A model generated the notes under the pieces. The model was not told the DNA's origin and did not search any database. It saw nothing but the letters and a program-made list of their open reading frames with translations. DNA of 64,000 nucleotides, taken from Allosphingosinicella sp042666435. GTDB lineage: Bacteria > Pseudomonadota > Alphaproteobacteria > Sphingomonadales > Sphingomonadaceae. Made by a program: the position numbers and the translations under genes. Location: positions 1,736,001-1,800,000 of the forward strand of contig NZ_JBHTDC010000001.1 of NCBI RefSeq assembly GCF_042666435.1, written 5' to 3'. Positions 37,552 through 46,045 of the stretch are shown here, piece after piece; position 1 is the first letter of the stretch, and every line of letters starts with the position of its first letter.

Positions 37552-37971
37552 CTAGGCGAAACGTTCCTTCAGCGCCATCATCGCCAGCGCCGCTTTGGCG
37601 GCCTCTCCGCCCTTATCCTTGTCGTCGGGGCGCGCGCGCGCCAGGGCCTGGGCCTCGTTTTCGACCGTGAGGATACCGTTGCCAATTGCGAGACCGTCCA
37701 TGGTTAGCGCCATGATGCCGCGCGCGCTCTCGCCGGCGACGATCTCGAAATGCCAGGTCTCGCCCCGGATCACGACGCCCAGGGCGACGAAGCCATCATA
37801 GCGGCCGCTCTCGGCGGCGAGCCCGATGGCGGCCGGCACTTCGAGCGCGCCGGGGACGGTGATCGTCTCGTGGGAATGCCCCGCCGCCTCGATCGCGGCG
37901 CGGGCGCCTTGCAGGAGCAAGTCGTTCAAATGGTCGTAGAAGCGCGCCTCGACGATCAGCAGTTTCGCCAT
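37552..37971 (-). CDS. ribH: 6,7-dimethyl-8-ribityllumazine synthase
   Basis: 139-residue penultimate enzyme of riboflavin synthesis, joining the ribityl-aminopyrimidine with dihydroxybutanone phosphate. Motifs are VEARFYDHLNDLLL at the N terminus, VPGALEVP (about 40-47), and the catalytic region LGVVIRGETWHFEIV with its His near 74-75. The start at 37971 is two bases after the stop of the preceding ribB-type gene, so the two are coupled. Confidence 0.95.
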   Translation of the reverse strand: MAKLLIVEARFYDHLNDLLLQGARAAIEAAGHSHETITVPGALEVPAAIGLAAESGRYDGFVALGVVIRGETWHFEIVAGESARGIMALTMDGLAIGNGILTVENEAQALARARPDDKDKGGEAAKAALAMMALKERFA

Positions 37972-37973
37972 CG

Positions 37974-39263
37974 TCAGGCTCCGCTCACGGGGATCGGCCG
38001 CTCGCCGACGATGGTCAGGCCGTAGCCGCCCAGCGCCACCGGCGTGTGGTGGGTGTTGGTGAGGAGGATCATGTCCTGCACACCCAGCGCCGAGAGGATC
38101 TGCGCGCCGACGCCATAGTCGCGCAGCTGCTCGATGTCGTCGCTCGGCCCCTTCCCGGCGCGGCGATCGAGCGCGACGGAGAGCGCATTGGGCATCGGTC
38201 GGTTGATGACGACGATGACCCCCGCCCCCTCCTCGCCGATGATCTTCATCGCGCCTTCGAGCAGGCCGCCGCGCTGTCCCGCTTCGGCGAAGGCATCGGA
38301 GAACAGGCTGAGCGCGTGCATCCGCACCAGCGTCGGCTTGTCCGGGTCGATATGGCCCTTGACCAGAGCCACCTGCTCGTTGCCGAGCGCCTTGTTGAGG
38401 AAGCTCTTGGCGGTCCAGGTCCCGCCCCAGCGGCTCTCGAACGGCGCTTCCGCGGTCTGTTCGACGAGATGATCCTTCTTGAGGCGGTAGGCGATCAGGT
38501 CGCGAATGGTTCCGATCCTGAGGCGATGAAGCTGTGCGAATTCGATCAGGTCGCCCATCCGGGCCATCGTGCCGTCCTCGCGCATGATCTCGCAGATCAC
38601 GCCCGACGGGTTGAGCCCGGCGAGGCGCGAGACGTCGACGGCGGCCTCGGTATGGCCGGCGCGGACGAGGATTCCCCCTTCCTTCGCCACGAGCGGAAAG
38701 ACGTGGCCAGGCGTCACGATATGCTCCGGACCCTTGGACGCATCGATCGCGACCGAGATGGTGCGCGCGCGGTCGGCGGCGGAGATGCCGGTGGTGACGC
38801 CTTCCCGCGCCTCGATCGACGTGGTGAAGGCGGTCTCGTGGCGGGTGCCGTTGTGCCGGCTCATCAGGCCGAGACCGAGCTGGTCGATCCGCCCCTTCGA
38901 GAGCGCGAGGCAGATGAGGCCCCGCCCGTGCCTGGCCATGAAGTTGATCGCGTCCGGCGTCGCCATCTGCGCGGGGATGACGAGATCGCCCTCATTCTCC
39001 CGATCGTCGTCGTCGACCAGGATGAACATGCGGCCGTTGCGGGCCTCGTCGATGATCTGCTCGGGCGTCGCCATCACACCGCGGCTGCCGCTGGCGAGGA
39101 ACTTCTCGAGCTTCAGCAAGGTGTCGGCGGTTGGGTTCCAGTCCTCGTCGCCGAGCTTCCTCAGCGAATTGGGGTGGAGGCCGGAGGCGCGGGCAAGGCC
39201 GGAACGGGACATCTCGCCGGACGTCACCAATTCGCTCAGCCTGTCGATCAGGAGTGTGCTCAT
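37974..39263 (-). CDS. ribB: HTH-3,4-dihydroxy-2-butanone 4-phosphate synthase fused to an inactive RibA-like domain
   Basis: 429 residues in three parts. Residues 1-60 form an XRE-like helix-turn-helix (MSRSGLARASGLHPNSLRKL). Residues 65-265 are a complete RibB with the active-site block DDDDRENEGD (84-93) and the RHGRGLIC motif, making dihydroxybutanone phosphate from ribulose 5-phosphate. Residues 270-425 resemble GTP cyclohydrolase II, but lack the zinc cysteines (normally a C...CxC pattern around GDxxGSxRCDCG; here HALSLFSDAFAE). The C-terminal part is thus likely non-catalytic, as in RibBX proteins. GTP cyclohydrolase II must be encoded elsewhere. Confidence 0.88.
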   Translation of the reverse strand: MSTLLIDRLSELVTSGEMSRSGLARASGLHPNSLRKLGDEDWNPTADTLLKLEKFLASGSRGVMATPEQIIDEARNGRMFILVDDDDRENEGDLVIPAQMATPDAINFMARHGRGLICLALSKGRIDQLGLGLMSRHNGTRHETAFTTSIEAREGVTTGISAADRARTISVAIDASKGPEHIVTPGHVFPLVAKEGGILVRAGHTEAAVDVSRLAGLNPSGVICEIMREDGTMARMGDLIEFAQLHRLRIGTIRDLIAYRLKKDHLVEQTAEAPFESRWGGTWTAKSFLNKALGNEQVALVKGHIDPDKPTLVRMHALSLFSDAFAEAGQRGGLLEGAMKIIGEEGAGVIVVINRPMPNALSVALDRRAGKGPSDDIEQLRDYGVGAQILSALGVQDMILLTNTHHTPVALGGYGLTIVGERPIPVSGA

Positions 39264-39306
39264 GCGGCGCTGCTATCACAGTGCAATGTGATATTGCAAG
39301 CGACAA

Positions 39307-39918
39307 TCACACTCGGCTGGCACGAAGCTCCATCATGCGGCCGAGATAGCGCGCGAGAATGTCGATCTCGATATTGACCGAATCCCCTGCGCCGAGGGTC
39401 TTGAAGGTCGTCGCTTCCGCCGTATGGGGAATGATGTTGACCGTGAAGCGGGCGCCGTCGGAGAGGTTCTCGACGTCGTTGACGGTCAGCGATACGCCGT
39501 CGAGCGCCACCGACCCCTTCGCCGCCAGATAGGGTGCGACCGCATCGCCGGCGATGAGCGTGAGCCGGGTGGAGCCGCCGACGGCGAGCATCGCCTCGAC
39601 CTGCCCGAGCCCGTCGACATGACCGGTGACGATATGGCCGCCGAGCTCGTCGCCGACCTTGAGCGGGCGCTCGAGATTGAGGAGGCGCCCCTCCTTCCAC
39701 ATGCCGGGCGCGGTGCGGTTCCTCGTCTCGGCGGAAACATCGACCGCGAACCATTGCTCGCCTTTGTCGACGACGGTCAGGCAGACGCCCGAGCAGGCGA
39801 TCGAGGCGCCGAGGCCAACGGTCGAGTGGTCGTAGCCGCAGCCGATCCGCACGCGCAGATCCCCGCGCTCCTCGATGGCCTCGATCCGGCCGATGTCGGT
39901 GATGATCCCGGTGAACAT
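39307..39918 (-). CDS. ribE: Riboflavin synthase alpha subunit
   Basis: 203-residue dismutase that makes riboflavin from two lumazines. It has the N-terminal MFTGIITDIG, and two tandem barrel repeats with the catalytic pattern GxxVxVxGVCLTV (SIACSGVCLTVV) and again SVALDGVSLTVND. HIVTGHVDG marks the start of the second repeat. The ATG at 39918 is the family start; an earlier in-frame ATG adds a nonconserved 11 residues. Part of ribD-ribE-ribB-ribH, with a palindromic repeat between ribD and ribE. Confidence 0.95.
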   Translation of the reverse strand: MFTGIITDIGRIEAIEERGDLRVRIGCGYDHSTVGLGASIACSGVCLTVVDKGEQWFAVDVSAETRNRTAPGMWKEGRLLNLERPLKVGDELGGHIVTGHVDGLGQVEAMLAVGGSTRLTLIAGDAVAPYLAAKGSVALDGVSLTVNDVENLSDGARFTVNIIPHTAEATTFKTLGAGDSVNIEIDILARYLGRMMELRASRV

Positions 39919-39948
39919 AGGCTGCGGTCGCTCCTGATTTCCTCCGCC

Positions 39949-40053
39949 CATCCCGAGGAGCCGCTGAGCTTGGCGAAGCGGCGTCTCGAAGGACGTATGC
40001 CAGCCGATCCTTCGAGACGGGCCTTCGCCGGGCTCAGTCCCTCCTCAGGATGA
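39949..40053. repeat. Palindromic repeat, CCTGAGGAGCCGCTGAGC type, between ribD and ribE
   Basis: Left half CATCCCGAGGAGCCGCTGAG and GCGTCTCGAAGGA; right half ATCCTTCGAGACGGGCC and CTCAGTCCCTCCTCAGGATG. A nearly identical copy is at 45918-46019. It fills most of the ribD-ribE gap inside the operon. Confidence 0.88.
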
Positions 40054-40076
40054 GGGAGGGATAAGCATGGTAAGAA

Positions 40077-41066
40077 CTATCGCACGCGCTCGTAAACTTC
40101 GAGGCGGTCGATGCCAAGCGGGCGCGTATCGGCCAGCGCCCAGCGGCGGTGTGCGTCGGCGAGAGAGGTGAGACCGACATAGCCGAGCGCCGACTTACCC
40201 TCGCCGACCAATATAGGGGCACGGTAGATCAACATCCGGTCTACGAGATCGGCGGCGAGGAAGGCCGAAGCCGCGCCGGAGCCGCCCTCGACGAGGAGAT
40301 CGTTGACGTCGGCGAGCGCGAACACTTCTTCCGGCCCGCCCAGCCGCGTCCAGCCCTCTACCGTCTCGCCCCGCGTCAGGATCGCGCGGCGGGGCGAGCG
40401 CTCCTCCAGCCCCGGCAGCCGCACGTCGAGCTTCGGCCGATCCGCCTCATAGGTGCCGCGGCCGACCAGGATCATGTCCGCTTTGGCGCGCTCGCCATGG
40501 ACGTGCGCGCGCGCGTCCTCGCCGGTGATCCAGCGGCTCTCGCCCGAGGGAAGCGCGATCTTGCCGTCGATCGATAAAGCCAGCTTCAACGTGACGAACG
40601 GCCGTCCGATGGCCTGTCGCCACAGGAAGCCGGCGAGAGAAGAAGCAGCGGCATCGGCCCCAATTCCGACATCCGCCGCGATGCCTGCCGCGCGCAGCCG
40701 CGCCAGGCCCAGGCCATCGGTCCTCTTGTCGGGGTCGCCCAGCGCCACGACCACCCGCGCCACGCCGGCGTCGATGAGCAGGTCGGCGCAGGCCGGGCCG
40801 CGCCCGTTCCTGTGGGCGCAAGGCTCCAGCGTTATGTAAGCGGTCGCACCGCGCGCTTCGTCCTTCGCTTCTGCGAGCGCCATCGCTTCGCCATGCGGAC
40901 GCCCGCCGGGTTGGGTCCAGCCGCGTCCGACGACCCCGCCATCCTTGACGATGACGCAGCCGACATGAGGGTTGGGCGCGGTTCGGCCCCGGCCGCGCTC
41001 GCCAAGCGCGATCGCCGCCCCCATCCAGCGCCGATCGTCCGGGTCAAAGGCCGAGTCGGCGCTCAA
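40077..41066 (-). CDS. ribD: Bifunctional riboflavin deaminase/reductase
   Basis: 329 residues. The N-terminal cytidine-deaminase-like domain binds zinc with His58 and the catalytic Glu60 (PHGEAMA), Cys83 and Cys93 (PCAHRNGRGPAC). The C-terminal reductase domain starts near 150 with RPFVTLKLALSIDGKIA, and NDLLVEGGSGAASAFL is its NADPH-side block. It performs the second and third steps of riboflavin synthesis. The TTG at 41066 overlaps the preceding gene by 23 bases; an internal ATG at 41024 is the alternative and would remove only nonconserved residues. Confidence 0.93.
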   Translation of the reverse strand: MSADSAFDPDDRRWMGAAIALGERGRGRTAPNPHVGCVIVKDGGVVGRGWTQPGGRPHGEAMALAEAKDEARGATAYITLEPCAHRNGRGPACADLLIDAGVARVVVALGDPDKRTDGLGLARLRAAGIAADVGIGADAAASSLAGFLWRQAIGRPFVTLKLALSIDGKIALPSGESRWITGEDARAHVHGERAKADMILVGRGTYEADRPKLDVRLPGLEERSPRRAILTRGETVEGWTRLGGPEEVFALADVNDLLVEGGSGAASAFLAADLVDRMLIYRAPILVGEGKSALGYVGLTSLADAHRRWALADTRPLGIDRLEVYERVR

Positions 41067-41361
41067 GCTTCTGGAACTGGCGCTGGCGCTCGTCGGCGAT
41101 CTCCTGCTTGCGCGCCTCGCGCTGCTGCTGGGCCTCGACGATCTCGGCGTCGGTGCGGTTCGCGCTCCAGCTCTCGGCGTAGATGACCTGCTCGCCCGGC
41201 AGCACGTTGGTGCGCGCGTCGACGATGAAGCCGACCACGATCACCACCGGCATCAGGATCGCGAAGACGGCCGCGATCCACTTGACCCCGCTGCGCTCGC
41301 CGGCGAAGGCGCGGAGATCGGACCAGAGGGCGCGGGGCGAGGCGGGGCGGGGCAGCGGCAT
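41044..41361 (-). CDS. Small single-pass membrane protein of unknown function
   Basis: 105 residues with one transmembrane helix (about 26-47, WIAAVFAILMPVVIVVGFIVDA) and a charged, helical C-terminal half rich in Gln, Arg and Glu that could form a coiled coil. The ATG at 41361 gives a plausible N-terminal cytosolic region. It overlaps ribD by 23 bases. I do not recognise a family. The overlap implies translation with ribD. Confidence 0.65.
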   Translation of the reverse strand: MPLPRPASPRALWSDLRAFAGERSGVKWIAAVFAILMPVVIVVGFIVDARTNVLPGEQVIYAESWSANRTDAEIVEAQQQREARKQEIADERQRQFQKLERRLGL

Positions 41362-41410
41362 GTCCTGAAAGATAGGGCCGGCGCCGCCCGAGCGCCAGCC
41401 CCTTGCATCG

Positions 41411-42055
41411 TCAGCCCTTGAGCTGGAACTGGACGACAAGCGTCTTCCAGCTCTCGACCGGCCTGCCGTCCAGGGTCGCCGGCCGGAAGCGCCAGTGGCG
41501 CAGCGCATGCCGCTCGGTGGCGCGATAGAAAGCGTCGCTGGTCGCGCGAACCTTCTCGGCCGCCTTCACCCGACCGTCGGCGCCGATCAGCAAGCGAATG
41601 GCGACCGAGCCTTCGGCGCCCGCCCTTTGCTCCGATGCCGGATAAGGCGGCTGCGGCTCGCTCCGCGGGTGCATCGCGGCCGCCACTCGCACCGGCTCCG
41701 CTTTGGGCGGATCGGCCGGCTTGTCGACAATCACGGGGCCGGGCGGCGGCGTCCACACTATGACCCGCTCCGGCTCGGGAAGGACGGTCTCGGTGGGCCG
41801 GGGCGGTACTTCCATAACCGGCTTCACCGAGGTCAGCATCGCCCCCCGCTGCGGTTCCGTCACCTCGGGCGGCACCGGCGGAGGATCGGGCTCGACGGGG
41901 ATATGCTTGGTCTTGAGCGGCGTGAAGTCTTCCACGAAAGGCACATCCATCTTGGATAGGGCCAAAGCGGTGATCGCCGCGCCATGAAGCGCGATCACGA
42001 TCAGGAGGCTGGTGGGGCTTTTGCGCTTCTGTGCCAGGAAACCGGCTTCGGACAT
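41411..42055 (-). CDS. tonB: Energy transducer TonB
   Basis: 214-residue TonB. The N terminus has one membrane anchor (about 16-37). A Pro-rich periplasmic linker (about 50-120, with runs of PPP) follows. The C-terminal TonB domain (about 140-214) contains YPASEQRAGAEGSVAIRLLI and ends in ALRHWRFRPATLDGRPVESW. It transmits proton-motive force to receptors such as the one at the left end. ExbB/ExbD genes are not here. The ATG at 42055 has GGAGAG 8 bases upstream. The AT-rich 42074-42150 stretch probably holds its promoter. Confidence 0.9.
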   Translation of the reverse strand: MSEAGFLAQKRKSPTSLLIVIALHGAAITALALSKMDVPFVEDFTPLKTKHIPVEPDPPPVPPEVTEPQRGAMLTSVKPVMEVPPRPTETVLPEPERVIVWTPPPGPVIVDKPADPPKAEPVRVAAAMHPRSEPQPPYPASEQRAGAEGSVAIRLLIGADGRVKAAEKVRATSDAFYRATERHALRHWRFRPATLDGRPVESWKTLVVQFQLKG

Positions 42056-42190
42056 GATGACTCTCCTTGCCAACGCACCGCTTTTCGCGACTGCTATAGC
42101 ACGTTACATCATCTCATTATGATATACTATACCCTTTGCCCTGAGCCGGTCCGGGGTCGCGCTATGTCATTGAATCAATGAACGCCGTGG

Positions 42191-43525
42191 CTAAGCGGCC
42201 GAGTCCCGCAATCGCCGGACGCTCTGCTCCTTGCCGATGAGCAACAGCAACGGCGCCATTTCGGGTCCGCTGTCGCGGCCGGTGAGCGCCTGGCGGAGCG
42301 GCAGGAAGAGGCCCTTGCCCGAACGGCCGGTGCGCGCCTTGAGCGCCGCCGTCAGCGCCTTCCAGGGCGCATCGTTCCACTCGATCGCCTCGGCGACCTC
42401 CGCCGCACTCGCCACGAAGGCGCGGTCGTCCTCCCCCGCGCGATGCTCCACCGGCCCCTCGACAATGTGCCACCAGTCGGCCGCCTCGGCGACGTTGTGC
42501 AGATTCGGGCGGATGACGGCCCATGCCTCTTCGTCCATGCCCCGGGGCAGGCGGCCCCTCACCTGCTCATAGTCGAGCTGGTGGACGATGCGGGCGTTGA
42601 GGGCGGCGAGCTCCTCCATGTCGAATCGGGCCGGGGCCCGGCCGAACGTCGCAAAGTCGAAGCTCTCGATCAGAGGTTTGGCCGTCGCGAACGGCTCGAC
42701 CGGCAGGCTCGTGCCGATGCGCGCGAGCTTGGCGACCAGCGCCATCGGCTCGATTCCCGCCTCGCGCATCGCTTCCACCCCGAGCGAACCGAGCCGCTTG
42801 GAGAGCTTGCCCTCGGAGCCGACCAGCAATGCCTCATGCGCGAAGGCAGGCGGCGCCGCGCCCAAAGCCTCGAACATCTGGATCTGGAGCGCGGTATTGG
42901 TGACGTGATCCTCGCCGCGCACGACATGGCTGATGCCCATATCGATATCGTCGACGGCGCTCGGCAGCATGTAGAGCCAGCTCCCGTCCTCGCGGCGGAT
43001 AACGGGGTCGGAGAGCAGGGCCGGGTCGAAATGCTGCCCCCCGCGGACGAGGTCGCGCCATTCGATCGGCGCGTTATGGTCCAGCCTGAAGCGCCAGTGC
43101 GGGCGTCGGCCTTCGCCGTCATAGCGGGCAACCTCCTCCGTCGTGAGCGCCAGCGCCGCGCGGTCGTAGACGGGCGGCCTGCCGCGGCCGAGCTGGATCT
43201 TGCGCTTGAGATCGAGTTCCTGCGCCGTCTCGTAAGCGGGGTAGGCGCGGCCCGACGCGCGAAGCCTTTCCAATGCCGCCTCGTAGCGGTCGAACCGATC
43301 CGATTGGCGATGCTCCGCGTCGGGGGCGAGCCCGAGCCAGGCGAGATCGGCGCGAATCGCTTCGGCATTCTCTTCGGTGGAACGTCCGGCATCGGTATCG
43401 TCGAGGCGGAGGATAAAGGTGCCGCCGTTGCGGCGCGCCCACAGCCAGTTGTGGAGCGCGGTGCGGATGTTGCCGACATGGAGGCGTCCGGTCGGCGACG
43501 GGGCGAAGCGGGTGGTGACGGACAT
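42191..43525 (-). CDS. gltX: Glutamate-tRNA ligase
   Basis: 444-residue class I aminoacyl-tRNA synthetase charging tRNA-Glu. It has the HIGH-type motif as RLHVGNIRTAL (about 13-23) and the KMSKS motif as GKLSKRLGS (near 245). It is shorter than the usual 470-480 residues, mainly in the anticodon-binding C-terminal domain, so it could be the GluQ-accepting type GluRS2 common in Alphaproteobacteria; that is inference. Divergent from prs. Confidence 0.93.
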   Translation of the reverse strand: MSVTTRFAPSPTGRLHVGNIRTALHNWLWARRNGGTFILRLDDTDAGRSTEENAEAIRADLAWLGLAPDAEHRQSDRFDRYEAALERLRASGRAYPAYETAQELDLKRKIQLGRGRPPVYDRAALALTTEEVARYDGEGRRPHWRFRLDHNAPIEWRDLVRGGQHFDPALLSDPVIRREDGSWLYMLPSAVDDIDMGISHVVRGEDHVTNTALQIQMFEALGAAPPAFAHEALLVGSEGKLSKRLGSLGVEAMREAGIEPMALVAKLARIGTSLPVEPFATAKPLIESFDFATFGRAPARFDMEELAALNARIVHQLDYEQVRGRLPRGMDEEAWAVIRPNLHNVAEAADWWHIVEGPVEHRAGEDDRAFVASAAEVAEAIEWNDAPWKALTAALKARTGRSGKGLFLPLRQALTGRDSGPEMAPLLLLIGKEQSVRRLRDSAA

Positions 43526-43569
43526 GGGCTGAAGCCTCTAGGCAAGGCGCGCATTCGCGGCAACGCCTC

Positions 43570-43597
43570 TTGCCATCGGGAAAGTCACGCGTAAGGC
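43570..43597 (+). promoter_or_regulatory. Candidate prs promoter
   Basis: TTGCCA (43570-43575), 16-base spacer, TAAGGC (43592-43597), ending 35 bases before the prs ATG. The spacing and the TTGC start resemble the sdhC and sdhA candidates. Confidence 0.35.
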
Positions 43598-43631
43598 AGT
43601 TCGGGCAGCCGCTTTTCCGGGAAGTCTTCGC

Positions 43632-44570
43632 ATGAAATTGATGTCGGGCAATTCGAACCTTTCGCTGGTGAAGGACATCGCCCACTATCTCGAACTACCG
43701 ATCACCGAGGCGAGCGTGCGCCGCTTCGCCGACGAAGAAGTGTTCGTCGAAATCCACGAAAATGTCCGCGGCGAGGACGTGTTCGTCGTCCAGTCGACCT
43801 CTTACCCCGCCAACGACAATCTGATGGAGCTGCTGATCTGCATCGACGCGCTGAAGCGCGCCTCGGCCAAGCGAATCACCGCCGTCGTCCCCTATTTCGG
43901 CTATGCGAGGCAGGATCGGAAACCCGGGCCGCGCACGCCCATCTCCGCCAAGCTGGTCGCCAACCTCATCACCGTAGCCGGTGCCGACCGCGTCCTCTCG
44001 GTCGATCTCCATGCCGGCCAGATCCAGGGCTTCTTCGATATCCCGACCGACAATCTCTACGCCGCGCCGGTCATGTCGGCCGATATCCAGGCGCGTTTCG
44101 CCGGGCGGCCGATCACCGTCGTCTCGCCCGACGTTGGCGGCGTGGTCCGCGCCCGTTCGCTCGCCAAGAGGCTCGACAACGCGCCGCTGGCGATCGTCGA
44201 CAAGCGGCGCGAGAAGCCGGGCGAATCGGAAGTGATGAACATCATCGGCGACGTCACCGGCCGCTTCTGCATCCTGATCGACGACATCGTCGATTCGGCC
44301 GGCACCTTGTGCAACGCGGCTGCCGCGCTCAAGCAGGCAGGCGCAGAGGACGTGGTCGCTTATTGCACCCACGGCGTGCTCTCCGGCGCCGCGTTGCCGC
44401 GGGTCGAGAAATCGGCGCTGAAGGAACTGGTCATCACCGATTCGATCGGCGCCACCCAGGAAGCCGCGGCCGCGACCGACAAGATCCGCGTCCTCACCAT
44501 CGCGCCCTTGCTCGCCGAGGCGATCCGCCGCATCGCCGACGAGAGTTCTGTCTCCAGCCTGTTCGACTGA
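43632..44570 (+). CDS. prs: Ribose-phosphate pyrophosphokinase
   Basis: 312-residue synthase of phosphoribosyl pyrophosphate, the precursor of nucleotides, histidine and tryptophan. It contains the ATP-binding YFGYARQDRK motif, the Mg-binding SVDLHAGQIQGFF and the PRPP loop IDDIVDSAGTL. The ATG at 43632 follows GGGAAG. Located divergently from gltX. Its last 15 bases are duplicated 60 bases downstream. Confidence 0.97.
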   Translation: MKLMSGNSNLSLVKDIAHYLELPITEASVRRFADEEVFVEIHENVRGEDVFVVQSTSYPANDNLMELLICIDALKRASAKRITAVVPYFGYARQDRKPGPRTPISAKLVANLITVAGADRVLSVDLHAGQIQGFFDIPTDNLYAAPVMSADIQARFAGRPITVVSPDVGGVVRARSLAKRLDNAPLAIVDKRREKPGESEVMNIIGDVTGRFCILIDDIVDSAGTLCNAAAALKQAGAEDVVAYCTHGVLSGAALPRVEKSALKELVITDSIGATQEAAAATDKIRVLTIAPLLAEAIRRIADESSVSSLFD

Positions 44571-44648
44571 TTGAGGTTTCTGGGCGGGCGATCCGGGGGG
44601 ATCGCGCGCGACGGAACTCTCTCCGTGTCGAGCCTGTTCGACTGAGGC

Positions 44649-45080
44649 TCAGCCCTCCTGGAACACCTCGAAGGGATCGTAGGTGCCGAAGCTCCACACA
44701 TTGCCTTCCAGGTCGCGCGCTTCGTAGCTGCGGCCGCCATAATCCTGGTCGGTCGGCGGGTTGATGATGCGGGCGCCCGCCGCCGCCGCGCGGGCGTGAT
44801 GGGCGTCGGGATCGCCGAGGACGACATAGATGCAGGCGGTGACTTTCCCGCCCGTCTCCGCCGGCGTCGCCATGCCGAGCCTGTCCTCGGACTGGCGCGA
44901 GGCGGAGCTCAGCATCACCATATTGCCGTCGAGCGTCAGCTGGGCGTGGTCGACCCGGCTCTTGTCCTCGCTCTCGTAGATGGCGTTGCGCGCGAACCCG
45001 AAGGCGTCGCACAGGAATTCGATCGCGGCATGGGCGTCGCGATAGGCGAGGCACGGGATGATCGCCGGCTGGACGGGCAT
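44649..45080 (-). CDS. VOC-superfamily (glyoxalase-like) protein
   Basis: 143-residue vicinal-oxygen-chelate protein of the PhnB/YdcJ-like type: IIPCLAYRDAHAAIEFL, AQLTLDGNMVML, and the C-terminal RDLEGNVWSFGTY are the beta-alpha-beta-beta-beta module blocks. Substrate unknown; this subfamily includes bleomycin-resistance-like and 3-demethylubiquinone-like proteins. The ATG at 45080 has GGAG before it. It is convergent with prs. Confidence 0.82.
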   Translation of the reverse strand: MPVQPAIIPCLAYRDAHAAIEFLCDAFGFARNAIYESEDKSRVDHAQLTLDGNMVMLSSASRQSEDRLGMATPAETGGKVTACIYVVLGDPDAHHARAAAAGARIINPPTDQDYGGRSYEARDLEGNVWSFGTYDPFEVFQEG

Positions 45081-45267
45081 TGCTGAAATCTCCGTTGCTG
45101 CGGCAGGGCGATAGCATGTCCGTTCACGGCGGCGAAGCTTGCCTTCCGCCTGGCTCCGCCCTATAGGCACGCGCTTTCCAGCTTTGGAAGAACCGAACCG
45201 CCCGGCCAGTAAGGGCTGCCGTGGCTGTTCTTAAACGTCCGCTCCTGTAGCGGTAGAGGAGACGAAA

Positions 45268-45471
45268 ATGCCCAAATTGAAGACCAAGAGCGGTGTGAAG
45301 AAGCGCTTCAAGCTCACCGCGACGGGCAAGGTGAAGCACGGCGTCGCCGGCAAGCGTCACCGCCTGATCAGCCACAATGCCAAGTACATCCGCCAGAACC
45401 GCGGCACCGAAGTTCTCGCCAAGGCCGATACGGCCCGGGTGAAGCTCTGGGCGCCCTACGGTCTCGCATAA
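45268..45471 (+). CDS. rpmI: 50S ribosomal protein L35
   Basis: 67-residue basic ribosomal protein with the L35 signature MPKLKTKSGVKKRFKLTATG and KRHRLISHN. The ATG at 45268 is preceded by GGAGA. Forms an operon with rplT 13 bases downstream. infC, often the first gene of this operon, is absent here. Confidence 0.97.
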   Translation: MPKLKTKSGVKKRFKLTATGKVKHGVAGKRHRLISHNAKYIRQNRGTEVLAKADTARVKLWAPYGLA

Positions 45472-45484
45472 GGAGGATTGAGAC

Positions 45485-45850
45485 ATGGCACGTGTCAAAC
45501 GCGGCGTTACCACCAAGGCGCGCCACAAGAGATTATTGGATCAGGCGAAGGGCTATTATGGCCGTCGCAAGAACACGATCCGCATCGCCCGCCAGGCCGT
45601 CGAGAAGGCCGGGCAATACGCCTATCGCGACCGCAAGGTTAAGAAGCGCAGCTTCCGCGCCCTGTGGATCCAGCGCATCAACGCCGCCGTCCGCGTCGAG
45701 GGCCTGACCTACGGCCAGTTCATGCACGGCCTGAAGCTCGCCAATATCGACCTCGACCGCAAGGTCCTGGCCGACATCGCGATGCACGAGGGCGACGCCT
45801 TCAAGGGCATCGTCGCCCAGGCCCGCGCGGCGCTTCCCGCCCAGGGCTGA
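45485..45850 (+). CDS. rplT: 50S ribosomal protein L20
   Basis: 121-residue L20, which binds 23S rRNA early in large-subunit assembly. It shows the family start ARVKRGVTTKARHKRLLDQAKGYYG and the YRDRKVKKRSFRALWI helix. A GGAGG ribosome site precedes it. A strong terminator follows. In E. coli L20 represses its own operon; no comparable leader structure is evident here. Confidence 0.97.
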   Translation: MARVKRGVTTKARHKRLLDQAKGYYGRRKNTIRIARQAVEKAGQYAYRDRKVKKRSFRALWIQRINAAVRVEGLTYGQFMHGLKLANIDLDRKVLADIAMHEGDAFKGIVAQARAALPAQG

Positions 45851-45871
45851 GCTTTCTTGCGATCTAAAAAT

Positions 45872-45912
45872 GGAAGGCGCGGAGAGGGCATCATGCTCCC
45901 CGCGCCTTTTCC
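45872..45912 (+). terminator. Intrinsic terminator of rpmI-rplT
   Basis: AAGGCGCGG (45874-45882) pairs with CCGCGCCTT (45900-45908), loop of 17 bases, followed by T residues (45907-45910). The GGAA/TTCC extension lengthens the stem. It lies 22 bases after the rplT stop. Confidence 0.82.
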
Positions 45913-45917
45913 ATATC

Positions 45918-46019
45918 CGCTCATTCTGAGGAGCCGCTGAGCTTGTCGAAGCGGCGTCTCGAAGGACCGTGCTTCGAGACGGGCCCTCGTCAAGCTCGGT
46001 CCCTCCTCAGCATGAGCGG
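45918..46019. repeat. Palindromic repeat, CTGAGGAGCCGCTGAGC type, after rplT
   Basis: Nearly the same sequence as 39949-40053: CTCATTCTGAGGAGCCGCTG, GCGTCTCGAAGGA and their inverted partners ending TCCTCAGCATGAG. It separates the rplT terminator from the convergent DUF4170 gene. Confidence 0.88.
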
Positions 46020-46045
46020 GAGGTGATTTCGCCTGCTCCCGATGC

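Noticed and set aside
41067..42073. FMN riboswitch upstream of the riboflavin genes
   Set aside because: I looked for the RFN-element conserved blocks before ribD and ribE and found none; the gaps are too short or filled by a palindromic repeat.
42074..42150. Zur-like operator in the AT-rich region before tonB
   Set aside because: TATATCATAAT resembles part of Zur boxes, but lacks convincing dyad symmetry; kept only as probable promoter DNA.
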